A stretch of DNA of 64,000 nt from Roseateles_B sp041913905 (GCA_041913905.1 JAYSEK010000002.1:1-64000), one strand, 5' to 3'. Positions 53,553-62,573 are shown, counted from the stretch's first letter. Numbers and translations are program-made. The notes: generated by a model not told the origin, from the sequence alone.

Positions 53553-54035
53553 ATGCGCTCCATGCGACCTCTTTACACGCTCGCCGTAGCCTTTGTTGGG
53601 GCTGTTGCGTTTTATGCCTGCGTGAAGCAGTCAGTGCCTGCGCAGAGCGAGCTCTCGATCATCGAGGGTCTTGCTGGTGACGTGGTGATAGTCCCGGCAC
53701 ATCGGCGTACTCCGGAATATGCGCAACTGCAGGTTCTGATCTCCCGGCATGAACGCAGGATTGTCAATACGCTTGATACGGATCTTGCCCGCAGCGTTGC
53801 GGCAAATCGTCCTGTAAAGATCAAGGTCTACAAGGCGCATCGCTGGTTCTTCCCCGGTGCGGAGGTGTGGGAGCTGGAGCAGGACCGGGTTGTCCTGCGC
53901 ACCTATGAGCAGACCTTGGCAGTTCGCGGGGCAGAGATTGAAAAATCGAATCGCAGCAGTCGGGTCTTCTTGACTTGCGGATTCTTGTACTTGGTCGCTG
54001 CTGCCGCTTTTCGCCAATACCGGCGTCGCTCATAG
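53553..54035 (+). CDS. unknown small membrane-anchored protein
   Basis: The 160-residue protein has an N-terminal hydrophobic segment (LYTLAVAFVGAVAFYACV) and a C-terminal one (VFLTCGFLYLVAAAAFRQY). Between them is a soluble domain with ELSIIEGLAGDVVIVPAHR and VKIKVYKAHRWFFPGAEVWEL. No family is recognised. The base composition is visibly lower in G+C than the neighbours, suggesting later acquisition. The start is uncertain: ATG 53553 or 53562, or TTG 53508. No good ribosome site is seen. Confidence 0.55.
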   Translation: MRSMRPLYTLAVAFVGAVAFYACVKQSVPAQSELSIIEGLAGDVVIVPAHRRTPEYAQLQVLISRHERRIVNTLDTDLARSVAANRPVKIKVYKAHRWFFPGAEVWELEQDRVVLRTYEQTLAVRGAEIEKSNRSSRVFLTCGFLYLVAAAAFRQYRRRS

Positions 54036-54127
54036 CCGGATTTGAAGAACGACGGCTGCGATTGCGCCCATGGCGACAGCTTGTGCAACAACGGCCCCCA
54101 TGACCTCTTGATGCGTTTGAATCTCCC

Positions 54128-54649
54128 ATGGGCCCCACACGTCACGCTCACGAACTGCTCAGCCACTTTCGCTTCCGGATGGCGGGCTATGCCTTCCGTT
54201 GGTTGACGGGCTTCAGCATCGCCCTGGCCTTGGTGCGCCTGGTGGCGCCGCCTCTGGATCAGGCCTCGCTGCCGGGGCTACTGATGTTCCTGTACATCGG
54301 CCTGCCGTTGGGTATCGGTACGACCTTGCTGGCCGTGGTGGGCAGCGTGCTGCTGGGCCTGTGGTCCAGCCTTTCCGAGCGCTCCACTGAGCATGCGCGG
54401 CGCATGAACCGGATCAAGGTCACGACGGTGGCGGTGCTCCTGTCACCCCTTCTCGCCTTTTGCCTCTACCAGTGTGGCTCAGCGCTGGTGACTGGCCAGG
54501 TCATGGCCTTGAGCAAGGCCAATCCGCGCCTCATCGCTTGGGCCGATCAGCCCGTCCGCTTTGCCATCGCCAGCGCGCTGTGGGCCGTGATGGCGGGGGG
54601 ACTCTTGCGGGCCCTCTTTCGTCAGCTGAAGGCGGCCTGGTGGGACTGA
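54128..54649 (+). CDS. unknown four-helix membrane protein
   Basis: The 173-residue protein has about four hydrophobic segments (LTGFSIALALVRLVA, LPLGIGTTLLAVVGSVLLGLW, VAVLLSPLLAFCLYQCG, FAIASALWAVMAGGLLRALF), with a basic loop between the second and third (RSTEHARRMNRIK). No family is recognised. It lies in the accessory stretch after aspS, 92 bases from the previous small membrane protein gene. Confidence 0.6.
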   Translation: MGPTRHAHELLSHFRFRMAGYAFRWLTGFSIALALVRLVAPPLDQASLPGLLMFLYIGLPLGIGTTLLAVVGSVLLGLWSSLSERSTEHARRMNRIKVTTVAVLLSPLLAFCLYQCGSALVTGQVMALSKANPRLIAWADQPVRFAIASALWAVMAGGLLRALFRQLKAAWWD

Positions 54650-54827
54650 CGAACGCTGCGTTCCCGAGGCAGGTGAGGGCGGTGGGTACCCGCTCGCAAG
54701 CCCTTGCCGTAGCCGGCGAGAAATCGGCCACAATCCGCGCCAGCACCCCGTCTGAAGCCAGAGGGCTGCGTCGAGCCGGGGGACGTTCCTTCGACAGTTG
54801 CAGGCCACTGGCACCAAGGACTTCGCC

Positions 54828-55208
54828 ATGAACCTCTGGGCCGTTCTTCTCGCCGCCGTCTCCAGCTTCTTCCTGGGCGGCCTGTGGTACTCGCCGATGC
54901 TTTTCGGTCGCCTCTGGAACGCCGAGAACGGCGGGGAGAAACCCGCTGGACATCCCGCCAAGGTCTTCGGCATCAGCTTCCTCTTCTCCCTCTTGTCTGC
55001 CGCGGCCTTCGCCACCTGGCTCGGTGCTGCGCCGTCGCTGGAGGCTGCACTGAAGGCGGGTGCCCTGGTCGGCTTCGGCTTCGTCGCCGCCAGCTTCGGC
55101 ATCAACTACCAGTTCGCACAGCGCTCCTTCAAGCTCTGGCTGATTGACGGCGGCTACCACACGGCGCAGTTCCTGCTGTTCGGGCTGATCCTCGGGCTGT
55201 GGCACTGA
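54828..55208 (+). CDS. DUF1761 family membrane protein
   Basis: The 126-residue protein has four membrane segments. The DUF1761 opening is present (MNLWAVLLAAVSSFFLGGLWYSPMLFGRLW), with GFVAASFGINYQFAQRSFKLWLIDGGYHTAQFLLFGLILG at the end. AAGGA lies 7 bases before ATG 54828. Function unknown. It is probably co-transcribed with the next small membrane protein gene. Confidence 0.75.
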   Translation: MNLWAVLLAAVSSFFLGGLWYSPMLFGRLWNAENGGEKPAGHPAKVFGISFLFSLLSAAAFATWLGAAPSLEAALKAGALVGFGFVAASFGINYQFAQRSFKLWLIDGGYHTAQFLLFGLILGLWH

Positions 55209-55227
55209 GGGCCAGGGCAGGCGTTTG

Positions 55228-55518
55228 ATGATGAAGAAGCCCCTCGCAGCGCTCCTGCTGCTCGCCGGCCTGATCCTGCCGGTCGCGATCTTCCTGGGGC
55301 TGTGGCGGCATCTCCACGCGCACATTGCCGTTGCGGCACCCGTAGGCGTTGCCATGGGATGGGTCCTGAATGTGGCCTGGGCGCTGGCGTCCAGGGAGCA
55401 AGAAGATGAGGCGCCCGCCGAGCAAGGCGACACGCTGTCCATCGCCATTCGATTCGGCTGGATCTGCCCGGCTGTGTTGGTGCTGCTGGCCTGGGTGGGG
55501 TGGCGTTTCCTGGTGTGA
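55228..55518 (+). CDS. unknown small membrane protein
   Basis: The 96-residue protein has three hydrophobic segments (PLAALLLLAGLILPVAIFLGLW, VAAPVGVAMGWVLNVAWAL, ICPAVLVLLAWVGWRFL). An acidic loop (SREQEDEAPAEQGD) lies between the second and third. It follows the DUF1761 gene by 19 bases. Not recognised. Two adjacent ATG codons and a TTG precede the chosen start without a clear choice. Confidence 0.55.
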   Translation: MMKKPLAALLLLAGLILPVAIFLGLWRHLHAHIAVAAPVGVAMGWVLNVAWALASREQEDEAPAEQGDTLSIAIRFGWICPAVLVLLAWVGWRFLV

Positions 55519-55616
55519 GCCTTGACGGGTCTCGCATCTCGGCAGGCTCAAGCAGATCAAGAATGCCGCTCATGACGGTCGCCAGCTCAAACTTGCGTGA
55601 AGTCTTCGAATTCATA

Positions 55617-55632
55617 GGCAAGACCTGACCCC
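55617..55632 (-). repeat. dispersed 16-bp motif, copy 4
   Basis: On the minus strand it reads GGGGTCAGGTCTTGCC, identical to copies 1-3. It lies in the 250-base gap between two small genes. A 15-base form also occurs at 62562-62576 and a 14-base form at 39378-39391. Confidence 0.8.
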
Positions 55633-55768
55633 ATTCGCCATCTTTCCTCTTCATGGCTCAGCCCGGTCCTTGCCGTGCTGGGTGGCGTGGCGATCGCCAT
55701 CTCCAGGGCCCGGATCTCTTGAGGCGCTGACGCTACCATTGCGCAGAGTCCACAAGGAGAACCGACCC

Positions 55769-56215
55769 ATGAAGAAGTCCTTGGTGATGCTCGGTGTGGC
55801 CGCGGCACTGGCCGCTTGCGCGGCGGCCATCGCGGCCGCCGCGGCCAATACGCAGGTCATTGAGGCTGAGCAGCCGTTCCAGCTCAGCCCTGGCGGCTCG
55901 GTGGAGCTTCGCAGTCAGGCGCTGCGCCTGGGGCTGGAGGACGTGACCGCGGACTCGCGCTGCCCCAAGGACGTGCAATGCGTCTGGGAAGGGGATGCCA
56001 CCCTGCGCCTGTGGTGGCAGCGAGGCAAGGCGCCGCGCGAGTTCGGTGAGCTGCATACCGCGACCAACGCCCCGCACGCCTTGCGCATGGGCGACATGGA
56101 GTTGACTCTGCTGGATCTGACCCCCGCCCCCATCTCGAGCCGGGTGATCGCCAAGCAGTCCTATGTTGCGACCTTGAGGCTGAGCCGGACGGGCTTGGCA
56201 GCGCCGGATCGATAG
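55769..56215 (+). CDS. unknown secreted protein or lipoprotein
   Basis: The 148-residue protein begins MKKSLVMLGVAAALAACAAAI, a signal with an LAAC lipobox-like site; cleavage by signal peptidase I further on is also possible. The mature part has GGSVELRSQALRLGLEDVTADSRCPKDVQCVWEGDATLRLWW, with two Cys that could pair, and a C-terminal LTLLDLTPAP. The ADSRCPKDVQCVWEGDA block is found in small proteins of unknown function. AAGGAGA is directly upstream of the start. Confidence 0.65.
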   Translation: MKKSLVMLGVAAALAACAAAIAAAAANTQVIEAEQPFQLSPGGSVELRSQALRLGLEDVTADSRCPKDVQCVWEGDATLRLWWQRGKAPREFGELHTATNAPHALRMGDMELTLLDLTPAPISSRVIAKQSYVATLRLSRTGLAAPDR

Positions 56216-56414
56216 GCGCCATGTCGCAAATGCCATGGCGCACTGCGGGCGCGCAGATGCCTGCATAGCTGAGCTGCCATGCGATTGATGGATGGATCTA
56301 GTGTGGCGCCTCGTGTTGCACCCTAGGGGTATTCATGCACGGACGATATGAGGTGCCTCAGTAACATGAAGACTCCATGGACTGATGCCGGTCCGGTGTT
56401 TCTTCACTTCTGAA

Positions 56415-57038
56415 ATGAACCGCATGATTCCTGCACATAGGCTTCTTTCGGCTGTCGCTCTGGCTGCGCTTTGCAACACGGCTTTCGCGTCACCCATGGT
56501 CTACAAATCGTCGTCGGCGTTCCTGGCGCAGGTGCAGCCAGGGGCCTATACGGAGACCTTTGACGGCTTGGCCGGCACGCCGCCTGGCGCGGCGCCCTTC
56601 AGTGCGGGCGCCTTCTCATACACCATTGCCGCCCCGAGCGATACCTACGCCACGGGCGACTACCTGAGCACCAGCCTCCCTGACGAGGCCTTGACCATCC
56701 GGTTCACCAGCGGCAACGTGCGCGCCATTGGCGCCAATTTCTTTGCCACCGACATCAACCCCGACTTCCACTCCGTGCTGGTCAGCCTCCGGCTCAGCGA
56801 CGGTACGGTGGAAGCCTTCACGCCCAAGTCCTTGGGCGACAGCTACCGCGGCTTCGTGTTTGACTCGGCGATCACGTCGATGACGATCAGCGCTGCGGGC
56901 CGCTCGTTCTACGCCACGCTGGACAACCTGACGGTGGGCACGGTGCCCGAGCCCGCCAGTCTGGCGCTCACCGGCCTGGCCCTCGCTGGCCTGGGCATGG
57001 CGCGCCGCCGCAGCCGCGCTGTCCGCTGCGACCGCTGA
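56415..57038 (+). CDS. PEP-CTERM sorting-domain protein
   Basis: The 207-residue secreted protein has a signal peptide (RLLSAVALAALCNTAFAS) and a beta-rich domain (AYTETFDGLAGTPPGAAPFSAG, LTIRFTSGNVRAIGANFFATD). The C-terminal sorting tag is VPEPASLALTGLALAGLGMARRRSR: the PEP motif, a membrane helix and a basic cluster. It is therefore a predicted exosortase substrate. The window's own exosortase B (18848-19732) is the natural candidate enzyme. Candidate starts are ATG 56415 and 56424. A sigma-54-like string upstream has the wrong spacing (see rejected items). Confidence 0.85.
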   Translation: MNRMIPAHRLLSAVALAALCNTAFASPMVYKSSSAFLAQVQPGAYTETFDGLAGTPPGAAPFSAGAFSYTIAAPSDTYATGDYLSTSLPDEALTIRFTSGNVRAIGANFFATDINPDFHSVLVSLRLSDGTVEAFTPKSLGDSYRGFVFDSAITSMTISAAGRSFYATLDNLTVGTVPEPASLALTGLALAGLGMARRRSRAVRCDR

Positions 57039-57111
57039 CGAACCCGCCGGGCCGCCCCGGCATCCCTCGATTGCTTCGGCGCCGTTCTCCGACGCGCCCA
57101 CTGGAGCGTTT

Positions 57112-59919
57112 ATGACTCGACCCCTTCTGCGTCTTTCCCTGCTCTCGCTGTCGCTGGGCCTGGCTTTCAGCGTCCATGCTGCCTCGCCGAGTGCGCTGCG
57201 CACCCAAAGCGATGCCATGGCGCGCCTGAGCGCTGCCACCGGCACGGCCCCGGAAGTCAGCTACCACCCCTTGACTGGCGCCGCCCGCTTCGTGCGGCTG
57301 CCGCAGAGCGCCGCAGCCGGCAGGATGCCCTCCCTGGCCCGCAGCGCGCCTGCGACGGATGCGGCTCGCCAGGAACGGTCCCTGCAGTTCCTGAAGGACT
57401 ACGGCGGCCTGTTCGGCGTCAGTAGTGCCCAGGAGGAACTGGGCGCCGCCCAGATCTCCAAAGACCGCTACGGTGGCGTCCACGTCACGCACCGGCAGTT
57501 CTATCGTGGCCTGCCGGTTTTTGGTGCCGAGCTCAAGACGCACTACGACGCCGGTGACCAACTGGTCGCCGCCAACGGCACCTTCATCCCGGGCATTCAA
57601 CTTGATACCGCACCCAGGCGCACTGCGGAAGAGGCTGCCCGGATCGCGATCAGGCACTCTGCCGCTGATCTGGGGCGTGCCGCCCGGCTGGCTGCTTCGA
57701 CGCCCACCCTGATGGTCTATCGCGCGGGCTTCGCCCAGGGCGTGGAAGGCAGCACCCACCTGGCGTGGCAGGTGATCGTCGGCAACGGCGTGGATGTGCG
57801 CGACTTCGTCTACGTCGATGCGCACACGGGCAAGGTCATCGACAAGATGACCGGGATTCACGAGGCCAAGAATCGCCGTGCCTTCGACAGCCAGGGGGCA
57901 ACGGCGCCCGGGCCGAACTACCCTGCGTCGCCGTTCTGGGTCGAAGGCCAGCCCTTCCCGACGGGCACGGCCGAAGCGGACAACATGATTGCCGCCTCGT
58001 CGGAAGTTCATGAGCTCTTCAAGAACGCCTTTGGCCGCGACTCCTTCGATGGCAAGGGCGCGACCATGGACTCGATCTTCAACCGGGGCGACAGCTGCCC
58101 CAACGCGTCCTGGAACGGCCGCTTCATCTCGTTCTGCCCCGGCACCACCACGGACGACATCACCGCTCACGAGTGGGGGCATGCCTACACGGAATACACG
58201 CACGGGCTGGTCTACCACTGGCAGCCCGGCGCGCTGAACGAGGCCTACTCCGACATCTGGGGCGAGACCGTCGACCGCATCAACGGTCGCGGCGGCGACG
58301 GCCCGGACGGCGCGCGCACGGATGGCGCCTGCACCACGTCCACGCCATTGCCGCCCCAGGTGGTGATCGCTGCGCCGGCCAGCCTTGCCGGGCCCAAGGA
58401 TGCCGGCTCGGCGAACTGGGGGCCTGCCAGCTACACGCTGAATGGCAGCCTGGCCGGCGTCGAGGTCGGCTCCACCAGCGCCGCCTGCAATGCCTTGCCG
58501 CCTGGCTCCCTCAGCGGCAAGATCGCCTTCATCGACCGCGGCACCTGCGCCTTCACGCAAAAGGCGCAGAACGCGCAGAACGCAGGCGCCATCGCGGTCA
58601 TCATCGGCAACAACCAGGGCGGCACCACGGTCCTGAACATGAGCGGCACCGGGCCGACGGTCCCGACCATGTCCGTGACGCAAAACACCGGCACCGCCAT
58701 CAAGGCCGCCCTGCTGGCTGGCACGCCGGTGACCTTGTCCATGTCCAAGGGCGCGCGGGGCACGGACAACTCCGTGCGTTGGCTGATGGGCGAGGATTCC
58801 AGCGGCTTCGGCGGTGCGATCCGCGACATGTACACCCCCACCTGCTATGGCAATCCAGGCAAGGTGTCGGACAAGCAATACGTCTGCGGCCCCGACACCC
58901 GGGCCGGCGACTGGGGCGGCGTGCACAGCAACTCCGGCGTGCCCAACCACGGCTACGCGCTGCTGGTGGACGGTGGCAGCTACAACGGCCAGACCATTGC
59001 CGCCATCGGCTTGACCAAGGCCGCCCACATCTACTATCGCGCCCAGACCGTCTACCAGGGCCCGTACAGCGATTTCAGCGATCATGCCAACGCGCTGGAG
59101 CAGTCCTGCCGCGACCTCACCGGCATGAGCCTGAACGACCTGAAGACTGGCGCGGCCTCCGGACAAGTCATCAGCGCCGGCGATTGCGCGCAAGTGGCCA
59201 AGATGGCGCTGGCCGTGGAGTTGCGCTCTGCGCCCGCGCAGTGCAACTTCAAGCCGATTCTGGAAAAGAACCCGCCGGCTCTTTGCGGTTCGGGCACCGT
59301 CTCTTCGATCCTCTCGGACAATTTCGACGGCGGCCGTCGAGGTGGCGTGAAGTGGCAGGTGAGCCACGCCGGCAGCTCGGGCGACTTCAGTGCGCGTGAC
59401 TGGGGCGTAGTGAGCAATCTGCCGGGCTCCCGCCTGGGCTATGCGATGTTTGCCGTGGACACCGCCAAGGGCACCTGCGCCCCCGGCGGCGATGAAACCG
59501 GCGTGCAGCGCCTGGATTCACCCGAGTTCACCGTGCCGGTCGATGCCATCGAGCCTCGCTTGAGCTTTGACCATTGGGTGGCCTCTGAGGCCGGCTTTGA
59601 CGGCGGCAATGTGAAGATCAGCGTCAACGGCGGTGCCTGGCAAGTCGTGAAGGCCGCCGACTTCCTCTACAACCCCTACAACGCGACGCTCGTCACGGCC
59701 GCAGCCGGCAACACCAACCCCATGGCCGGAGAACCTGCCTTCACCGGCAGTGACAGCGGCACGGTCAAGGGCTCCTGGGGGCGCTCTATCGTGAACCTCG
59801 CGCCTTACGCCAAGCCCAACGACAAGGTCAAGCTGCGCTTCGAGTTCGGCAACGACGGTTGTGGCGGCACCTTTGGCTGGTACGTGGACGATGTGACGGT
59901 GTATCGCTGCACGCCCTGA
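57112..59919 (+). CDS. M4-family metalloprotease with inserted PA domain
   Basis: The 935-residue secreted zinc protease has a signal peptide (cleavage about residue 24), then a propeptide with an FTP-like part (LKDYGGLFGVSS, VHVTHRQFYRGLPVFGAELK). The catalytic domain has HEWGH (His353, Glu354, His357), the third zinc ligand in ALNEAYSDIWGE (Glu377) and the later M4 catalytic His605 in GGVHSNSGVPNHG. Between Glu377 and His605 is a PA domain (about 400-550; FIDRGTCAFTQKAQNAQNAGAIA). The C-terminal 200 residues form a beta-sandwich-like module (DNFDGG...GWYVDDVTVYRC). It starts 73 bases after the PEP-CTERM gene and has its own terminator. Confidence 0.85.
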   Translation: MTRPLLRLSLLSLSLGLAFSVHAASPSALRTQSDAMARLSAATGTAPEVSYHPLTGAARFVRLPQSAAAGRMPSLARSAPATDAARQERSLQFLKDYGGLFGVSSAQEELGAAQISKDRYGGVHVTHRQFYRGLPVFGAELKTHYDAGDQLVAANGTFIPGIQLDTAPRRTAEEAARIAIRHSAADLGRAARLAASTPTLMVYRAGFAQGVEGSTHLAWQVIVGNGVDVRDFVYVDAHTGKVIDKMTGIHEAKNRRAFDSQGATAPGPNYPASPFWVEGQPFPTGTAEADNMIAASSEVHELFKNAFGRDSFDGKGATMDSIFNRGDSCPNASWNGRFISFCPGTTTDDITAHEWGHAYTEYTHGLVYHWQPGALNEAYSDIWGETVDRINGRGGDGPDGARTDGACTTSTPLPPQVVIAAPASLAGPKDAGSANWGPASYTLNGSLAGVEVGSTSAACNALPPGSLSGKIAFIDRGTCAFTQKAQNAQNAGAIAVIIGNNQGGTTVLNMSGTGPTVPTMSVTQNTGTAIKAALLAGTPVTLSMSKGARGTDNSVRWLMGEDSSGFGGAIRDMYTPTCYGNPGKVSDKQYVCGPDTRAGDWGGVHSNSGVPNHGYALLVDGGSYNGQTIAAIGLTKAAHIYYRAQTVYQGPYSDFSDHANALEQSCRDLTGMSLNDLKTGAASGQVISAGDCAQVAKMALAVELRSAPAQCNFKPILEKNPPALCGSGTVSSILSDNFDGGRRGGVKWQVSHAGSSGDFSARDWGVVSNLPGSRLGYAMFAVDTAKGTCAPGGDETGVQRLDSPEFTVPVDAIEPRLSFDHWVASEAGFDGGNVKISVNGGAWQVVKAADFLYNPYNATLVTAAAGNTNPMAGEPAFTGSDSGTVKGSWGRSIVNLAPYAKPNDKVKLRFEFGNDGCGGTFGWYVDDVTVYRCTP

Positions 59920-59940
59920 GCTTGTCCTGCTGTCGCAGCA

Positions 59941-59963
59941 AGGGCGCCGAACGGCGCCCTTTT
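59941..59963 (+). terminator. rho-independent terminator of the protease gene
   Basis: AGGGCGCC and GGCGCCCT form an 8-bp stem with a 4-base loop and then TTTG, 21 bases after the stop. Confidence 0.8.
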
Positions 59964-60010
59964 GCAGCCCTCATGCCCAGCTTCTGGCGGCGGGGCCGCA
60001 ATGTCTGGCC

Positions 60011-61348
60011 TCAGCGGACATAGCGTAGCGCAGCGCCACTGAAGCCGCTGATGCTGCTACAGCTCTGCCCGGGAAAGGACTCTGTCTGGACCTCGCGCGA
60101 GCCCAGCATCTGTACCAGCAGGCAGCCCCGCGGCTGGCTGCTCAGCCGGGCCACGCGGATGCTCTGCGACGGGAAGGACGTGCCGTCCCATCGCGGGCCG
60201 CTTGTGCTGCCCAGTCGCTGTTCAAAGTCGAACAAGCTGTACTTCAGCAGACCGCTGGCAGGCTGGACCTGGGCTGGATCGGCGTCGGCTTGCGCCGCGA
60301 TGAACTGCGAGGCGCCCTGGGCCTGGGGCCAGTTCCCGATGGAGATGATCCAGGCACTGGAATCCAGGAAATGGGGAGCAAAGGCCAGGTGCGTGTCCCA
60401 GTACGTGGCACCGCCGCTGCCTTGATAGCCGGTGGTGCTGCCGTCGGCATTGCGCAGGAACCAGTTGCCGATCAGGCGTCCGTCGACGTCGAAGTCGATG
60501 CGTCCGCTCACCGGAGCATCGGTCCTGACGTATTTCTGCAGCGCCTGGGTGCGCGTCGCCGCATCGTAGTAGTCGAGCGGGTCGGCGGTGTAGATCTTCC
60601 ATTGCTCGCGGTCGTAGTGCTCGGGCACGAGGAAGTTGGCCAGGGGCTTCTCGGTGTCCCAGACCGCGAAGTCCAGCGTCTGGTTGCCGATGCGGCCGAT
60701 CAGCTGCCCCGCGCTGACCGCCAGCCGCCCGTTGCTGGCGTCCAGCTGGGCTTGAAGGCCCGGCGCCAGCTCGTTGATCAGGTCGTAGTAGTAGAACAGC
60801 CGGCAGCTCAGACTGAAGACCAGGCGGTAGTCGGTCACCGTTGTATTGCGGTAGGAGCCTTGGCCCGCATGCGTGCGCGTCGTGATCTGGTGCAGCACGC
60901 TATCGGCCATCGCATACACCGGGTAGGTTCCGGGCGCCGAGTCGAACACCGTTGGTGAAAAGTACTGGTGGTCGATGGGCGTCACATGGCCGCCGACCAT
61001 CAGGCCGTAGGGCAGGATGAAGGCGTAGTCCGCCGCATCCATCGGCAGTCTCACGAGCGGTGGCTTGGCCGTGCCGGTGCATCGGCCGGCGCTCAACTTC
61101 TGGCCGGCGAGATCAGCGGCGCTCGGGCTGGGCGTGGGCGTGGGTGTAGGTGTAGGTGTAGGTGTAGGTGTAGGTGTAGGTGTAGGTGTAGGTGTAGGTG
61201 TGGGTGTGGGTGTGGGGGAGGGCGCCGGTGTCGGCGTCGGCGTCGGCACGGTGCCGCCGCCACCGCCGCCACCGCCGCCGCCGCAGGCCTGGAGCGCCAG
61301 CAGCAGGCTCAGTACCGGGAGGGACAACAGGCTCAGATCACGATCCAT
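60011..61348 (-). CDS. lipoprotein with poly-Gly and Thr-Pro repeat linker
   Basis: The 445-residue protein has a signal ending in the lipobox LQAC followed by ten glycines, then a (TP)n linker of about 45 residues. A folded domain begins near residue 90 (LAGQKLSAGRCTGTAKPPLVRLPMDAADYAFILPYGLMVGGHVTPIDHQYF). The GGHVTPIDHQYF segment resembles M23-type or LytM-like metal-site text, but the rest (VYAMADSVLHQI, FYYYDLINELAPGLQAQLDASNGRL, AGQLIGRIGNQTLDFAVWD) only loosely fits a peptidase fold, so the function is open. AGGAGC lies before ATG 61348. The linker would hold the domain away from the outer membrane. Confidence 0.75.
   Translation of the reverse strand: MDRDLSLLSLPVLSLLLALQACGGGGGGGGGGTVPTPTPTPAPSPTPTPTPTPTPTPTPTPTPTPTPTPTPTPSPSAADLAGQKLSAGRCTGTAKPPLVRLPMDAADYAFILPYGLMVGGHVTPIDHQYFSPTVFDSAPGTYPVYAMADSVLHQITTRTHAGQGSYRNTTVTDYRLVFSLSCRLFYYYDLINELAPGLQAQLDASNGRLAVSAGQLIGRIGNQTLDFAVWDTEKPLANFLVPEHYDREQWKIYTADPLDYYDAATRTQALQKYVRTDAPVSGRIDFDVDGRLIGNWFLRNADGSTTGYQGSGGATYWDTHLAFAPHFLDSSAWIISIGNWPQAQGASQFIAAQADADPAQVQPASGLLKYSLFDFEQRLGSTSGPRWDGTSFPSQSIRVARLSSQPRGCLLVQMLGSREVQTESFPGQSCSSISGFSGAALRYVR
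61129..61215 (-). repeat. hexanucleotide repeat encoding a Thr-Pro linker
   Basis: Nine perfect TGTAGG units (61145-61198 on the plus strand) are flanked by TGTGGG/CGTGGG variants. On the coding (minus) strand they give alternating Thr and Pro codons. Because the unit is 6 bases, slippage changes linker length without changing frame. Confidence 0.9.
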
Positions 61349-61778
61349 GGCACGGCTCCTGTGTGGCTGGGATGCTGGAACACTGGTCGGCGGCCTGCCC
61401 CTGGGCATGGCGCTTCGATTATGGGCAGCCCCTGTCAGGTACCGCGCTGAAGGCGCTTGACGCAGGGGCTGCGGCGCGTGACGGGTTGCACGATCGCGCC
61501 TTTCTTGGTGACGCCCAGCATCAGCGGCCGAGTCCGTCGCCAGAGGCGCGATCCGCAGGGGGCTATGGTGCGGTGCGGGGGCGATCGGCAGGGCCTGAGC
61601 GACCGGTATCGGGGCGGAGCCGTGTTCTACGGCGGCAACATCGCATCCCCCGCGAACGGCGGCTGCCGGCGCCCCCGAAGCCCGGGGGGGCAAACATACA
61701 TTTGGTAAAGAATTTCCCCGGTACGCTCCCCGACAATCCACGCCCTGATCCAACAACGATTGAACTGGGGAGCTCTAT
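61349..61778. other. divergent intergenic region
   Basis: This 430-base gap separates the lipoprotein (minus) and the CsgG-like gene (plus). A CATAAT at 61418-61423 on the minus strand could be a -10. Around 61691-61715 is an unusually AT-rich patch (CAAACATACATTTGGTAAAG) before the CsgG-like gene. No RNA gene or conserved small frame was found. Confidence 0.4.
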
Positions 61779-62573
61779 ATGACCACCCGCCACCTTCCCA
61801 CGCTGGCCCTTCTCCTGCTCCTGGCCGCCTGCGGCAAGCAGGGCGCCAAGCTGGGCGAGGGCAGCTCGGAGATCACCGGCTCGGCCGGTGCCGCCGGTGC
61901 CCACCAGGCCAGCAAGGAGCTGGTGAAGTGCGACGCCCCGGTGGCGACGCTGGCGCTGGTCGAGAATCCCAACGGCTACACGGTGTCCGGCAGCTACAAC
62001 CTGCCCAGCTCGCCCGTGCCCCTGATCCGGCTGCTGGCCCAGCAAAGCGGCTGCTTCCGCGTGGTGGACCGCTCCGCCGGCCTCAAGGCCACGATCAAGG
62101 AGCAGGAGCTCAAGGACGCCGGCATCCTGCGCAAGGAAGGCAGCACCGTGCACAAGGGCCGCGGCTATGAGGCGCAGTACAGCCTCACGCCCAGCCTGAC
62201 CTTCAGCGAGCAGAACGCCGGCCGCGAGGTGGGCGGACTGATGGCACAGATCCCGGTGCTGAACAAGTTCGTTGCCGCGGCCGAGCAGGTCAAGCTCAAG
62301 GAAGCGCAGGTGGCCCTGCTGCTGACCGACAACGAAACCACCGAGCAGCTGGCCGCCGCCACCGGCTCCGTCCGCGTGACCGACCTCGGCATGGGGGGGC
62401 TCGTGGTCGGCAAGCTGGGCGGTGCCGGCGGCGCGGGCTGGGCCAACAGCAATGAGGGCAAGGTGATTGCCGCCGCCTTCCTGGATGCCCACAACAAGCT
62501 GGTCGTGCAGGTGCGCGAGCTGGCCGCCAAGGATCTGCCGCCGCCGGTGGCCACCAAGCACGGCAAGACCTGA
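61779..62573 (+). CDS. CsgG/HfaB-like lipoprotein
   Basis: The 264-residue protein has a signal with lipobox LLAAC (Cys18). The mature part has LPSSPVPLIRLLAQQSGCFRVVDRSAG, QELKDAGILRKEG and GYEAQYSLTPSLTFSEQNAG, in the order seen in CsgG-family outer-membrane assembly lipoproteins (first the fold around the ancestral nucleotide-binding-like site, then a strand pair). It lacks adjacent curli genes. It could assist the secretion of a surface structure, but this is inference. GGGGAG lies about 7 bases before the start. The last codons overlap a copy of the dispersed motif. Confidence 0.7.
   Translation: MTTRHLPTLALLLLLAACGKQGAKLGEGSSEITGSAGAAGAHQASKELVKCDAPVATLALVENPNGYTVSGSYNLPSSPVPLIRLLAQQSGCFRVVDRSAGLKATIKEQELKDAGILRKEGSTVHKGRGYEAQYSLTPSLTFSEQNAGREVGGLMAQIPVLNKFVAAAEQVKLKEAQVALLLTDNETTEQLAAATGSVRVTDLGMGGLVVGKLGGAGGAGWANSNEGKVIAAAFLDAHNKLVVQVRELAAKDLPPPVATKHGKT

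Noticed and set aside
56304..56320. Sigma-54-like TGGCGCCTCGTGTTGCA upstream of the PEP-CTERM gene
   Set aside because: GG and GC are 11 bases apart, not 10. Sigma-54 promoters tolerate almost no spacing change, so I do not call it.
61129..61215. Phase-variation switch by frameshift in the TP repeat
   Set aside because: The unit is 6 bases, so slippage keeps the frame. Only linker length would vary.
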